DNA of 64,000 nt from Deltaproteobacteria bacterium HGW-Deltaproteobacteria-2. Its GTDB lineage: Bacteria; Desulfobacterota; Syntrophia; Syntrophales; Smithellaceae. The stretch spans positions 829,738-893,737 of the forward strand of contig PHBC01000001.1 of the NCBI GenBank assembly GCA_002840505.1. Reading direction: 5' to 3'. The position numbers and the translations under genes were made by a program. This document shows positions 19,052-28,080 of the stretch, piece after piece. The notes beneath the pieces were generated by a model. It searched no databases, was not told the DNA's origin, and was given only the letters and a program-made list of their open reading frames with translations. Every line of letters begins with the position of its first letter. The stretch's first letter is position 1.

Positions 19052-19918
19052 TTATATATTGCCGGCATTGAATGTATCACAGGCATTTATGTTACCCTGC
19101 TCAACGCCTTTTTTAAACCAGCTAACACGCTGTGCCGAACTTCCGTGCGTGAATCCGTCGGGCACAACATAGCCTTGTGTCTGCTTTTGAATGCGGTCAT
19201 CACCTACTGCGCTGGCCGCATTCAAACCTTCTTCAATATCTCCGGCCTCTAAAATATGACGGCTCTTATCGGCCTGATGAGCCCACATACCTGCAAGACA
19301 ATCCGCTTGCAGTTCCATCATTACGGATAATTTATTGCTCTCTGATTTACTCGCGCGCGACTGAAGCTCGTGAACTTTTTCGGAAATGCCCAAAAGCGTC
19401 TGCACGTGATGGCCTACCTCATGGGCGATAACATAAGCTTGGGCAAAATCGCCGGATGCACCAAAGCGGGAATGAAGTTCTTCAAAGAAAGCGAGATCAA
19501 GATATACCTTATGGTCACCGGGACAATAGAAAGGCCCCACGGCTGATCCGGCTATACCGCACGCTGATTCAACAGAGTCGGAAAAAAGGACCAGTTTGGG
19601 CTCTTCATACGTTTTTCCAGCTTGCTGAAAAGTATCCTTCCAAACATCTTCAGTCTCGGCCAAAACGACGGCAACAAAATTACGCATATCATCATTGGCG
19701 GCAGTAGTAGCGCTTTGCTCAACAGACACGGAGGAAGACTGCGTGTTCTGCTGAACTACCTGTAAAATAGAAGTAGGATCGACACCCATAAACATGCTGA
19801 TTACCACAATGGCAATCAGGCCAATGCCGCCTATGCCACCAACCTTTGCGCCGCGGGATATTGACATCCCTCTGCGGTCTTCGACATTGTCACTTTGTCT
19901 TTCACCTCTCCAGCGCAT
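19052..19918 (-). CDS. ypfJ: YpfJ-type neutral zinc metallopeptidase
   Basis: 288 residues. Opens with the family signature MRWRGERQSDNVEDRRG, followed by a membrane helix (~residues 28-45) and the zinc motif HEVGHH within VIAHEVGHHVQTLLG. Downstream family blocks are ELQADCLAGMWAH, where the Glu or Asp is a probable third ligand, and DGFTHGSSAQRVSWFKKG near the end. This fits the complete putative zinc metallopeptidase family (YpfJ/KPN family), membrane-anchored with the catalytic domain probably outside. Physiological substrate unknown. Monocistronic. Confidence 0.85.
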   Translation of the reverse strand: MRWRGERQSDNVEDRRGMSISRGAKVGGIGGIGLIAIVVISMFMGVDPTSILQVVQQNTQSSSVSVEQSATTAANDDMRNFVAVVLAETEDVWKDTFQQAGKTYEEPKLVLFSDSVESACGIAGSAVGPFYCPGDHKVYLDLAFFEELHSRFGASGDFAQAYVIAHEVGHHVQTLLGISEKVHELQSRASKSESNKLSVMMELQADCLAGMWAHQADKSRHILEAGDIEEGLNAASAVGDDRIQKQTQGYVVPDGFTHGSSAQRVSWFKKGVEQGNINACDTFNAGNI

Positions 19919-20052
19919 GAGCTTTCTCCTTTCATAATAAGGATAGTAACGTTAATTGCGACCAAAGTTGCTAAACACAAAAGCGATTTATTGTGAAACG
20001 AGTATAGAAACAAGACCTTAGACTGTCAAGACAATTCAATTTTTATAGCCGA

Positions 20053-20081
20053 TTGACAAACAAACGCATCAATTATATGAA
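20053..20081 (+). promoter_or_regulatory. Sigma-70-type promoter
   Basis: TTGACA (20053-20058), 17-bp spacer, TATGAA (20076-20081), 33 bp before the small gene at 20114, which is preceded by AGAGAG. Confidence 0.45.
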
Positions 20082-20113
20082 CTGACATCGGAAATAATTT
20101 TAGAGAGATTTTT

Positions 20114-20452
20114 ATGCCTTTATATTTACAAATAATTCTGTTGGTTGCCGCTTTAATTGCCTTTGTTGTCCTTGTTCTTTACATGGGTGGTTTAGCTGTA
20201 CAGAAAACTTGCTTAAAAATAATCGCCGAACTGGAAGAGGCCAGAGCCTTTAAAGAAGCGAGGGCGATGAAAATTCAGGATGAACGGAAAAATATTTTCC
20301 GCGTAGGCACCAAAAATATTCGCCCCAAAGCACTAAAGCTGCTGCTTGAAGATGGTCTGGTAATTAAAACAAACAACGGGAAATATTATCTGGATAAAGA
20401 AAAACTCGCCCAGGCAAAAGCGCAATTAGATTCTAATTACAAACTTAAGTAG
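20114..20452 (+). CDS. Small membrane-anchored protein, unknown function
   Basis: 112 residues. One N-terminal membrane helix (residues ~5-28), then a charged, helical stretch (ELEEARAFKEARAMKIQDERKN) and a compact C-terminal part (RPKALKLLLEDGLVIKTNNGKYYLDKEKL). That last segment resembles a small winged-helix or tri-helical fold, but I cannot name a family. Own promoter at 20053. It converges on the HEPN pair with only 9 bp between stop codons. Confidence 0.6.
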   Translation: MPLYLQIILLVAALIAFVVLVLYMGGLAVQKTCLKIIAELEEARAFKEARAMKIQDERKNIFRVGTKNIRPKALKLLLEDGLVIKTNNGKYYLDKEKLAQAKAQLDSNYKLK

Positions 20453-20461
20453 AAAAGTTTT

Positions 20462-20872
20462 TTACTTTTTTGTGTTAATAGTGTTGTTAGACACGCCAAC
20501 ATTCCGCCTACGAGATGTTATCAGGTATGCGTGTTTTATTTGTAATCCAAAAAAGTTGCTATTTTGAATATCGGCTATGCTATGCTCTATATGCATAGAA
20601 TTGTGTATAGCTTTCAAAGCTGGATTTTTTTCATCGATAAGCACAATGCGAGAGAGCATAAGTAAGTTTTCTTTAGATAATGCTTTCTGTATGATGCCTG
20701 TAATGTATTTGAGAGATTCCTCTTTATTCTTTTCAATCCATTCGGCAGCGATTAAAAGATCCCATTTATCGGGAGCATCTTCTCTTAGAAAAAGAGCAAA
20801 AAGGTCAAGAGGTCCTTTTTCTTTAGCTATTGTAATTTCACATTCCCTAAGCTTTTCTGCTAGTTCTTTCAT
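20462..20872 (-). CDS. Partner protein of HEPN gene, unknown function
   Basis: 136 residues, coupled to the upstream HEPN gene by an ATGA overlap. The sequence is helical and soluble: ALFLREDAPDKWDLLIAAEWIEKNKEESLKYI, then VLIDEKNPALKAIHNSMHIEHSIADIQNSNFFGLQIKHAYLIT. I recognise no nucleotidyltransferase GSxxxD motif and no DNA-binding HTH, so it is not an ordinary MNT antitoxin. The last 15 residues (RRRNVGVSNNTINTKK) look non-homologous and may be a read-through tail. Two-gene cassettes of this shape are often toxin-antitoxin or immunity pairs; that is inference from the layout. Confidence 0.55.
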   Translation of the reverse strand: MKELAEKLRECEITIAKEKGPLDLFALFLREDAPDKWDLLIAAEWIEKNKEESLKYITGIIQKALSKENLLMLSRIVLIDEKNPALKAIHNSMHIEHSIADIQNSNFFGLQIKHAYLITSRRRNVGVSNNTINTKK

Positions 20873-21264
20873 AATTTATCCAACAATGACTTAGCTGATG
20901 ATATCATCAAATACGCATCTGCTTGTGTTGCATTTCCTACAGGATTATACCTCGATTCTGGGTCCCATGCAGCCACAGAAGACCACTCAGCGAAAAAATG
21001 CGTTTTAACGCGATCTTCAATTCCAGTGAGATGTAATAACACGTCAAGATCATGTGTTTTGAAGCTTTGGTAACCTTCGAACTCTTTTTTTGAAAATGGA
21101 AATCCCTGCCATTTTAAGGTCTTACAAATACGCGCCTTCAAACCAAGTTCTACCGCATATCCACAAAGATAGATTGCACCTTCACATCTATTTGCGTTAG
21201 CTAAGACTTCGGCATCTCGTAAACGAGCTTTTGCAATCTTCTTGACGTTCTTAGTATCAATCAT
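20869..21264 (-). CDS. HEPN-domain protein
   Basis: 131 residues. The N-terminal helices contain AKARLRDAEVLANANRCEGAIYLCGYAVELGLKARI, the typical opening of bacterial HEPN proteins. The catalytic RX4-6H of HEPN RNases is not evident; the closest is RVKTHFF near residue 85 with three residues between Arg and His. The protein could be a nuclease-type toxin or a non-catalytic HEPN adaptor. First gene of a two-gene unit with 20462-20872 (4-bp overlap). Start ATG 21264. Confidence 0.65.
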   Translation of the reverse strand: MIDTKNVKKIAKARLRDAEVLANANRCEGAIYLCGYAVELGLKARICKTLKWQGFPFSKKEFEGYQSFKTHDLDVLLHLTGIEDRVKTHFFAEWSSVAAWDPESRYNPVGNATQADAYLMISSAKSLLDKL

Positions 21265-21382
21265 AGATATTTTGATATTATAAGTGCCTAACTGTTAATA
21301 TTCGATTTTGCTTTTCACCGATGTTTTTCATGGACAAATTAACACAACTTTTTGCTTTTCAAAAGAAAAAATCCCACGTTTC

Positions 21383-21446
21383 AGGGCTGTTCAAAAGCTT
21401 GTCCCGTACTTGATACGGGATGTTCAGATGCGAGGCGCGCAAAGAA
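21383..21446. repeat. Intergenic repeat, copy 1
   Basis: Begins AGGGCTGTTCAAAA, as does the element at 24663. It then carries a TCCCGTA-CTTGA-TACGGGA hairpin, and continues with the shared TGTTCAGATGC and a GCGCG block. It lies at the 3' end of the minus-strand DUF3999 gene, immediately before its stop codon at 21448. Confidence 0.65.
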
Positions 21447-21447
21447 C

Positions 21448-22722
21448 TCACTGCTCCATACGCCTGAAGACGCGATACTGTAAAAAAATGAGGCCAGCAA
21501 TAACCAGCATCACCAGAATATAAAGAAGATATTTATATCGCTCGGTAAAAGGAAGCCTTGCGTTATCACCGGCAAATTTGGAATTATTAAATGCTTGTCC
21601 CAGATAAGCCATAGGCAATACATCTATGTTTTGTTTTGCAATGATTCCCGATAAATCATACCGAGGTTGTTTTGCCAGAGGGTTTCCCCAAAAGAGATAT
21701 AATTTCCTGTCAGATTGCTGTTTGAAAACAAGCAACCGGCGATAACCTTTGCCGATGACTTTATTGACTGATAAGGGCGGGCTGTCGAAATTTTTGAATA
21801 CTAGACGAAATTCCTTGGTTGCAATCATCGGTATGTCAATTGTCAATTGCGATTCATGCATGGTTGCAGTATCAAAACTAAAAACTGTCCCCTGCGCCCA
21901 AGGTTGCCAATTTTCTTTTTCTATCTTTATTTGCACCTCCACAGAACGCTGAAAATTGCGCTCTGTAGTGTTTATCGTTAAACGGTCGATGGGAAATACA
22001 GCATTCATACGCACAATTATGCTGTTTTCTTTCCGGTTAGTATTTGTATCTGTGTTTTCAATTGTTCCATTAATTACATATGCCTGTTCCGGCTCAACAC
22101 TTTGCCGTAGTACTTTGACATCGCTTATGTTTAATGGCTGCGCCTCGCTATTATTTATTTTGAGGGCAATATATCGAAAACTTACTTGAGGAAAGTTTAT
22201 GCGCGTATGCCGAAGTTTTTCCATTCTGGTGATGTTAAAAATAACTCCGTCCTTACGGACAACATTCCAGTTCTTGCCATCCGCGCTACCGAGCACTTGC
22301 ACTTGGCGGGAAAAATCCATGTCGGGTGTCATGACTTCAACAGCATTGATCATAGCTCCTTGTTGTTCGATTAGAAGTTCCAGCCATGTTTCACCTTTCT
22401 CGTTAATAGAGAGATTTTGCATCTGATGTGGTATTTCTTCCTGCTGTTGTTTCGGTCTTCTTTCTATGATTTGCCAGGCAACTTCTTCTTTCCGGTCGGT
22501 GACTACTCTTAAATCAGCAAAAGGTGTTTGGGCGGTTATGTCGCCTAAATGCTGCGGGTCAAGGTATAAGACAGCCAGATTACCATTGCTTTCGTTTGAA
22601 GAAATTTCGATCTCGGCATATTTCTCCCAGAGTATTTCGTCGAACGTACCGCAAAAGCCTGCCGCTGCTAATAGAAATATAAGAATGCAACAAATGAACG
22701 TACAGGAAAAATATTTATTCAT
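21448..22722 (-). CDS. DUF3999 family exported/membrane protein
   Basis: 424 residues. N-terminal signal peptide (ILIFLLAAAGFCGTF), a long beta-rich extracytoplasmic region resembling carbohydrate-binding-like sandwiches (for example NAVEVMTPDMDFSRQVQVLGSADGKNW), and one C-terminal membrane helix (~395-415) followed by a basic tail. This composition and the partner gene match DUF3999, whose function is unknown. Start codon overlaps the DUF2339 stop by 4 bp (22719-22722), so the pair is coupled. The stop abuts a repeat. Confidence 0.75.
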   Translation of the reverse strand: MNKYFSCTFICCILIFLLAAAGFCGTFDEILWEKYAEIEISSNESNGNLAVLYLDPQHLGDITAQTPFADLRVVTDRKEEVAWQIIERRPKQQQEEIPHQMQNLSINEKGETWLELLIEQQGAMINAVEVMTPDMDFSRQVQVLGSADGKNWNVVRKDGVIFNITRMEKLRHTRINFPQVSFRYIALKINNSEAQPLNISDVKVLRQSVEPEQAYVINGTIENTDTNTNRKENSIIVRMNAVFPIDRLTINTTERNFQRSVEVQIKIEKENWQPWAQGTVFSFDTATMHESQLTIDIPMIATKEFRLVFKNFDSPPLSVNKVIGKGYRRLLVFKQQSDRKLYLFWGNPLAKQPRYDLSGIIAKQNIDVLPMAYLGQAFNNSKFAGDNARLPFTERYKYLLYILVMLVIAGLIFLQYRVFRRMEQ

Positions 22723-24509
22723 GGTTCATCTTCTCCGAAGATTAAGTGTTTAAAACGATTGTAGCCATAGGAAACTGCCAGAAGCAGTAAGCCAAGCACA
22801 ACAAATGAAATAATTCTATAGAAAGTCTGTAATGACGATAGGTCCATTAAAAATACTTTTAAAACTGTTACGCTCAACAGCAGGATGCCGAGAATGCGTG
22901 CTCCACGAATACGTTTTAAAATACCCACTCCTGTTAAAATAGATGCGTACAAAGCCCAGAGAATGGACAGTGAAAGCTGATAAGCGTAGTGTGAAGATTC
23001 AAAGTTAAGAACTTGTTGCGGAAAACGGGACCGAAAATAATCATATGTCTCTATAGAAAATAAGATCAACGACAGTGCTTGGATTATTATGAAGATGATT
23101 TTAAAAATGTTACGCTCTTCCGATGTCAGATTTTCTTTATACCATTTGATGGCGTACAAGAAGATGTATAAACCGACGATGGCAAAAGAACAAACCAGAA
23201 ACCGGCCATTTAAAATGGGTATGAAACTCTGAAATGGTTCAAAGTGAAAATTAATATCGTACGCAAAGCGAATCAACACCAGGAAGCTCATCAGATAAGC
23301 TCCACGCCGCAAAACCTGCAAATTCATCTTGAGGCCGATAAATCCCAACGCAACCATTTCAGCAGTCAACGCAGGCATTATCCAGCGTTGTTCTAGAATG
23401 ATAAAAGTTGCAATAACTGTCAGAATTATCGAGACTATCGCGTAAGATGCTGTGCTTATTCGAGCCATTAATGCCGATTGGCTGATAATCATGGCCAACC
23501 AAATCTCAACAACTGCCAGACTTAATGTAAAAAGCTTTACCGGCCATGTAATTTCACCATGATATTGATGGAAAAAAGCTAGAAAGAAGAAAAGGGCCGA
23601 ACCGAAAATTACACTTTGATCATATACGGTATCGTCGTTTTGCGAATTTAATCGAGAGATAAGGATATAAAGATTATAAAATATGAAGAACATTAAAATT
23701 ACACCGAAGGCAAGCCATTTCTGAGCATCGTTGTAAAATTCAGAGTGCCAGCCGAAATAAAGCAGGGCAGTGCCGAAAAGAGACGCAACAACCAATGACG
23801 GCCATTGTCGAAAACGCATCAGCAATAAGGTCCCCATGTCCAGCAAGAGGATGTATCCAAACAGCGTCATAGGCTGGTTTTGTCCAGTGGATAGCATGAT
23901 TGGAGTAAGAAAGCCTCCCAGAATTGCTATTGCGGCTAAAGAATAGGCCGTATATCTTATGGAAAGAGTCATTCCTGTGGTAGTAACCGCGAGCATGCAG
24001 GCCGCTGCCAGGGAAGCGGGAATCAGATGATAAAGGGCAAAGGCCGCATACAATGCCAAGTAAAGCACTGCAAGGCCACAACCGCTTAGCATCTGGCCGT
24101 ATAATCCAAGATTCTTTTTTTTCTGAAGGTACTCTCCTGCGCCAATAAATACGGCACCCCAGAATATTCCAAGGATTACTCGACCCGTTTCACCGATCAA
24201 TTTATTGTCGAAAGAATATTTAAGAAAGAAAGCGACGCCAAAGAGAATGGCCAGTACGCCAATGCGTCCAATCCAACGTGTGCCAATTGCACTTTCAAGA
24301 GATGAATCTAGCGCTTTGTTTGTTTCTCTTTTCGGTTCTGTTTTGGGAATGAATTTCGTTTCAGGTATTTCTATACCATTATCTTGTTGTAGTGATATGT
24401 TCTCTTCAACGAGGATTTCGCCCTTTAACTGTGCTACTTCATTTTCAAGGGCATTAACTCTGGAGATAAGCAAATCTATACACTTGTCACGTTCATCATC
24501 AGACCGCAT
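22719..24509 (-). CDS. DUF2339 multi-pass membrane protein
   Basis: 596 residues. Opens with a coiled coil (CIDLLISRVNALENEVAQLKGE), then GTRWIGRIGVLAILFGVAFFLKY, the usual DUF2339 entry motif, followed by about 14-16 membrane helices. Members of this family are large integral membrane proteins of unknown function. They are commonly encoded with DUF3999, as here, and a role at the cell envelope is likely but unproven. First gene of a two-gene operon. Confidence 0.8.
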   Translation of the reverse strand: MRSDDERDKCIDLLISRVNALENEVAQLKGEILVEENISLQQDNGIEIPETKFIPKTEPKRETNKALDSSLESAIGTRWIGRIGVLAILFGVAFFLKYSFDNKLIGETGRVILGIFWGAVFIGAGEYLQKKKNLGLYGQMLSGCGLAVLYLALYAAFALYHLIPASLAAACMLAVTTTGMTLSIRYTAYSLAAIAILGGFLTPIMLSTGQNQPMTLFGYILLLDMGTLLLMRFRQWPSLVVASLFGTALLYFGWHSEFYNDAQKWLAFGVILMFFIFYNLYILISRLNSQNDDTVYDQSVIFGSALFFFLAFFHQYHGEITWPVKLFTLSLAVVEIWLAMIISQSALMARISTASYAIVSIILTVIATFIILEQRWIMPALTAEMVALGFIGLKMNLQVLRRGAYLMSFLVLIRFAYDINFHFEPFQSFIPILNGRFLVCSFAIVGLYIFLYAIKWYKENLTSEERNIFKIIFIIIQALSLILFSIETYDYFRSRFPQQVLNFESSHYAYQLSLSILWALYASILTGVGILKRIRGARILGILLLSVTVLKVFLMDLSSLQTFYRIISFVVLGLLLLAVSYGYNRFKHLIFGEDEP

Positions 24510-24662
24510 AACACACCTTCAGACTAAATTTATTTGTTTCTGAACAAGTATTTGCCTAATAATTAATTGTGTGAACTTAATTTGCTTGGTGATTTGAAAA
24601 AGGAAATAGCACAAACTCTTTTTTCTTAAAAGAAAAATGTTATAAAATTTGGATTTATTTCT

Positions 24663-24801
24663 AGGGCTGTTCAAAAATGTTCAGATGCAAAGCGCGTGAA
24701 GCCAGAGAAGTGAGGCGTACTTTTTGTGTACGTCGCAACGACGAGGGCTGAAGCGCAATCCCGATTTTATCGGGACAGATGCACATTTTTCAACAGTCCT
24801 T
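24663..24801. repeat. Inverted-repeat element overlapping the mnmG 3' end, copy 2
   Basis: 139 bp with terminal inverted repeats: AGGGCTGTTCAAAAATGT (24663-24680) faces the complement of 24783-24800 with 16 of 18 matches. Internal hairpins include TCCCGAT-TTT-ATCGGGA and a GTAC/GTAC stem. No transposase inside. The right end enters mnmG: the element's own bases give the last codons and the TGA at 24790. Related to the copy at 21383. Confidence 0.75.
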
Positions 24802-26673
24802 GCTTAGTTCCTGCTTTTTCATCATGATTAACACCGCCGAAATTGCGCCTTCGGTCATGCCGATAATGCGCTCCATCTGGCCGAGAGTTTGCGGCGCTAT
24901 TTTGGTGAGTTTTGCTTTTAGTTCGTTGGAGAGGCCGGGTACACAGTTATAATCAAAGTCCGGCGGGATTTTCTTTTTTTCCTGATCTTTTAATTTTTTC
25001 ACGGCATCGAACTGCCGCTTGATATAGCCTTCATATTTCGTTTCAATTTCAATCTGCTGTTTGACAAAAGAATCATCTTGCGGTTCCCAGCCGGGAAATC
25101 CGGTAAGATTGTCATAAGAGATTTCATGACGTTTCAGCAAACCGTGAAGAGTGGAGTGATTATTCAAAGGCGGCGATGGAATTTTTGCCAATGCTTCGTT
25201 TATTTCCGGTGTTGGATTGATCGATGATGCTTTGAGATGTTCAATGCCCTGTTCTATCTTTTTAATTTTGTCATGAAGCTCCAGATAATGCGCACGTTCA
25301 ATCAACCCCAGCTCACAGCCTTTGCCCATCAAACGAATGGTTGCATTGTCTTCCCGCAAAATCAGGCGGTACTCGGCACGCGAGGTAAACATTCGGTAGG
25401 GTTCATCCACACCTCTAGTTACCAGATCATCTATCATCACTGCCATATAGGCTTCAGAGCGATCCAGAATAAATGCTGGTGCTCCCTGCACAGCGCAGGC
25501 GGCATTTATGCCGGCCCAGAGACCCTGCGCCGCCGCTTCTTCATAACCCGATGTGCCATTTATCTGCCCGGCCAGATACAGGCCGTCAACCAATTTTGTT
25601 TCCAGCGTAGGTTTGAGTTGCGTGGGCTGAACAAAATCATACTCGATGGCGTAAGCCGGACGCATGATTTGCGCCTGTTCCAATCCTTTTACACTGCGCA
25701 CAATCTTGTATTGCAATTCCAGCGGGAGGCAGTTGCCCAAGCCCTTGGCGTAAACTTCCTGCGTGTCCAGTCCTTCATGCTCAAGCACCACCGGATGGCT
25801 TTCACGCTCACTGAAACGCATAACCTTATCTTCCAGCGATGGGCAGTAGCGGGCACTCACGCCTTTAATGATGCCGGAATACAGAGGCGAGTGCTGAATA
25901 TTTTCCCGAATTACGCGATGTGTTTCAGCGGATGTGGCAGAAAAATAAGAAGGTAGACGCTCCGTACGCAACGCCTTCGTGGTAAAGGAAAAAGGCTGCG
26001 GCGAAGGGTCGCTGTCCTGACGCTCGAGTCTGGAAAAATCAATGGACGAAGCACATAGGCGCGGAGGAGTTCCTGTTTTCATTCTGCCGATATCAAAACC
26101 AAGGTTTTTAAGATTTTTCGCCAGCCCAATAGAAGCCAGTTCTCCGGCGCGTCCCGATGGGATTTGAGATGCACCGACGTGTACCAGACCGTTTAAAAAA
26201 GTTCCGGTGGTGATAACAACTTTTTTCGCTCCGTAAAAATGTTCGCTTTGATCCAGTACTCCTATTACTGTGCCGTCTTCAATGACTAAGCTCTCTATCA
26301 TGGCCTGCCGGATATAAAGATTTGGCTGGTTCTCGACAACGGCTTTCATTGTCAGACGATAGAGTTGTTTGTCACACTGCATGCGGGACGAATGCACAGC
26401 CGGACCTTTGGAAGCATTAAGCATACGAAAATGCACGGCTGTTTTATCCGTAACCTTGCCCATCTCGCCGCCGAGCGCGTCAATCTCTTTGACGAGTTGA
26501 CCTTTGGCTAAACCGCCGATTGCCGGATTGCAGGACATGAGGGCTATAGAGTCCAGATTGATATTGAATAAAATTGTCCGGCAACCCATGCGAGCGCAAG
26601 CCAGAGCCGCTTCACAGCCGGCATGCCCACCGCCGATTACCGCAACATCATAATTGTCTGTTAAATTTTCCAT
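24790..26673 (-). CDS. mnmG: tRNA uridine-5-carboxymethylaminomethyl modification enzyme MnmG (GidA)
   Basis: 627 residues from ATG 26673 ([23 protein letters not shown]), the normal length and opening; a longer frame reaching 26838 would add 55 residues drawn from repeat-like DNA. FAD-binding [17 protein letters not shown], family blocks [31 protein letters not shown] and [11 protein letters not shown], and GYEEAAAQG are all present. With MnmE it installs the cmnm5 group on U34 of certain tRNAs, using 5,10-methylenetetrahydrofolate and glycine. MnmE is not in this window. The final residues SKDC and the stop lie inside a repeat. Upstream DNA is also repeat-derived, so promoter position is unclear. 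Confidence 0.92.
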   Translation of the reverse strand: MENLTDNYDVAVIGGGHAGCEAALACARMGCRTILFNINLDSIALMSCNPAIGGLAKGQLVKEIDALGGEMGKVTDKTAVHFRMLNASKGPAVHSSRMQCDKQLYRLTMKAVVENQPNLYIRQAMIESLVIEDGTVIGVLDQSEHFYGAKKVVITTGTFLNGLVHVGASQIPSGRAGELASIGLAKNLKNLGFDIGRMKTGTPPRLCASSIDFSRLERQDSDPSPQPFSFTTKALRTERLPSYFSATSAETHRVIRENIQHSPLYSGIIKGVSARYCPSLEDKVMRFSERESHPVVLEHEGLDTQEVYAKGLGNCLPLELQYKIVRSVKGLEQAQIMRPAYAIEYDFVQPTQLKPTLETKLVDGLYLAGQINGTSGYEEAAAQGLWAGINAACAVQGAPAFILDRSEAYMAVMIDDLVTRGVDEPYRMFTSRAEYRLILREDNATIRLMGKGCELGLIERAHYLELHDKIKKIEQGIEHLKASSINPTPEINEALAKIPSPPLNNHSTLHGLLKRHEISYDNLTGFPGWEPQDDSFVKQQIEIETKYEGYIKRQFDAVKKLKDQEKKKIPPDFDYNCVPGLSNELKAKLTKIAPQTLGQMERIIGMTEGAISAVLIMMKKQELSKDC

Positions 26674-26849
26674 GCTTAATCCGATTACTTGCGCTTGTAT
26701 TAAATCAATGTTAGAAAACACCACAAAGTCATACCGTTGAATAGCGGCATCCAGAACTCTTTTCCCGCTCCTAGTAGGGAACCCCGGCGCATGCCTGGGG
26801 GCGGGAATTAAAGGAAGGGGAATTTTAAGAATTTTCACCCTCCTTTTGG

Positions 26850-26911
26850 TTTCCTCCCCTCAAGGGAGGAAAGAGCAATAGTGGATTTCCGTTTCCACAG
26901 GAATGACAACT
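26850..26911. repeat. Composite of short palindromes of dispersed-repeat type
   Basis: TTTCCTCCC-CTCAA-GGGAGGAAA (26850-26872) is a perfect 9-bp stem. It is followed by a GTGGA/TCCAC pair (26881-26885 with 26894-26898) and AGGAATGAC, the kind of sequence found at the ends of common intergenic repeats. Further GC-rich palindromes (around CCCCGGCGCATGCCTGGGG) lie at about 26790-26810. The only SD-like GGAGG for the next gene's GTG start is inside the first stem. Confidence 0.5.
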
Positions 26912-27927
26912 TTTTCTACGGCATAGACTGTAAAAAAACAACAAAAAAAGAGGCGGCCTTGGGTAAACCGGATTTTTGGAAAAATTCTAAGCGGTACTAC
27001 GACCTGAAAAGCTACTGGCGAAATCTGTTCGGCTGTAATGTCCATAAACTGCAGATTGATGCAGGCTTTACCTGTCCGAATCGTGACGGGCATGTGGCTG
27101 CAGGCGGTTGTATTTACTGTGATAGCAGAGGATCAACTTTGCGGCAGAAGGGTGAACTGCCATCAGTTGCCGAACAGATCGCCTCCGGTAAAAAATATTA
27201 TAAGCCGCATGCGTCAAAATTTATTGCTTATTTCCAAACATTTACCAACACTTACGCTCCAGTGGAAAAATTGCGGGCAATCTACGATGAAGCTTTGAAG
27301 CAGGAAGACGTCATCGGCCTTTCCATCGGCACAAGGCCGGATTGCCTTGGTCCCGATGTTATCGAATTATTAAGCGGCTATGCGAAAAAATATCACATCT
27401 GGGTTGAACTGGGTTTGCAATCTGTTCACGACAAGACTCTGCAGTTCATCAACCGGGGACATAATTTTCAGCAATTCTTGGACGCAGCGAATGCTTTGGC
27501 GGGAAGCGGCTTAAACATTTGTGTTCATATTATTATTGGCTTACCGGGCGAAAGCGACAAAGATGTGCTAACCACAGCCAAAACCCTTGCGTCACTTCCA
27601 ATCAACGGCATAAAAATTCACTCTCTACTGGCTTTGGAAGGAACAATTTTGGGTGATATGTATAAAAAAGGTACGGTAAGTATGATAACTAAGGAACAAT
27701 ATGTTTCTTTGACCGCCGATGTTCTGGAGGTATTACCGCCGGAAATGGTCATCCAGCGCCTGACTGCCGACGGTTACCGCGATATTTTTCTTGGACCGAA
27801 CTGGGCAATGAATAAATTAGACGTGTTGAACTCAATAAATAAAGAATTGGAGCGGCGGGACTCTTATCAAGGAAAAGAATATATAAAATCAAAACCAGAT
27901 CCTCCGGTAAAAAATTCCGGGCAATAA
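26881..27927 (+). CDS. Radical SAM protein of the TIGR01212/YhcC family
   Basis: 348 residues from GTG 26881. CPNRDGHVAAGGCIYCDSRG contains the radical SAM cysteines of the TIGR01212 variant, preceded by the family signature KLQIDAGFTCPNRDG. Later blocks GLSIGTRPDCL, VELGLQSVHDKTL and HIIIGLPGE match Elp3-like radical SAM proteins. Family function is unsettled. Start is uncertain: the GTG follows a GGAGG in a repeat hairpin and the first ~25 residues look unconserved. TTG 26959 with AGAGG upstream gives a more typical protein (about 322 residues). Confidence 0.8.
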   Translation: MDFRFHRNDNFFYGIDCKKTTKKEAALGKPDFWKNSKRYYDLKSYWRNLFGCNVHKLQIDAGFTCPNRDGHVAAGGCIYCDSRGSTLRQKGELPSVAEQIASGKKYYKPHASKFIAYFQTFTNTYAPVEKLRAIYDEALKQEDVIGLSIGTRPDCLGPDVIELLSGYAKKYHIWVELGLQSVHDKTLQFINRGHNFQQFLDAANALAGSGLNICVHIIIGLPGESDKDVLTTAKTLASLPINGIKIHSLLALEGTILGDMYKKGTVSMITKEQYVSLTADVLEVLPPEMVIQRLTADGYRDIFLGPNWAMNKLDVLNSINKELERRDSYQGKEYIKSKPDPPVKNSGQ

Positions 27928-27934
27928 TTTGTTC

Positions 27935-28015
27935 TTTTGTCACTTCGAATCTCGATTTATCGGGATGAGAAGTCTTATAAAAACAAGATGTCTCGTTACA
28001 CTCGACATGACAAAA
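27935..28015. repeat. 81-bp inverted-repeat element
   Basis: Ends TTTTGTCACTTCGA and TCGACATGACAAAA are inverted with 12 of 14 matches; inner arms GAGAAGTCTT and AAGATGTCTC also pair with 8 of 10. The layout is typical of mobile intergenic palindromes in proteobacteria. It follows the radical SAM gene by 7 bp and may act as a terminator. Confidence 0.7.
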
Positions 28016-28080
28016 TAAAAAATTAGCTGTAATTTGAGCATAAAAATTGCTAAGTGAAGGGTTAAGGCTGTTTTGCCGAA

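Noticed and set aside
20114-21264. CRISPR or phage-related defence island around the HEPN pair
   Set aside because: No direct repeats, cas genes, restriction genes or integrase nearby.
26674-26838. 55-residue N-terminal extension of MnmG
   Set aside because: It is encoded by repeat-like DNA and the family normally starts at the Met encoded at 26673.
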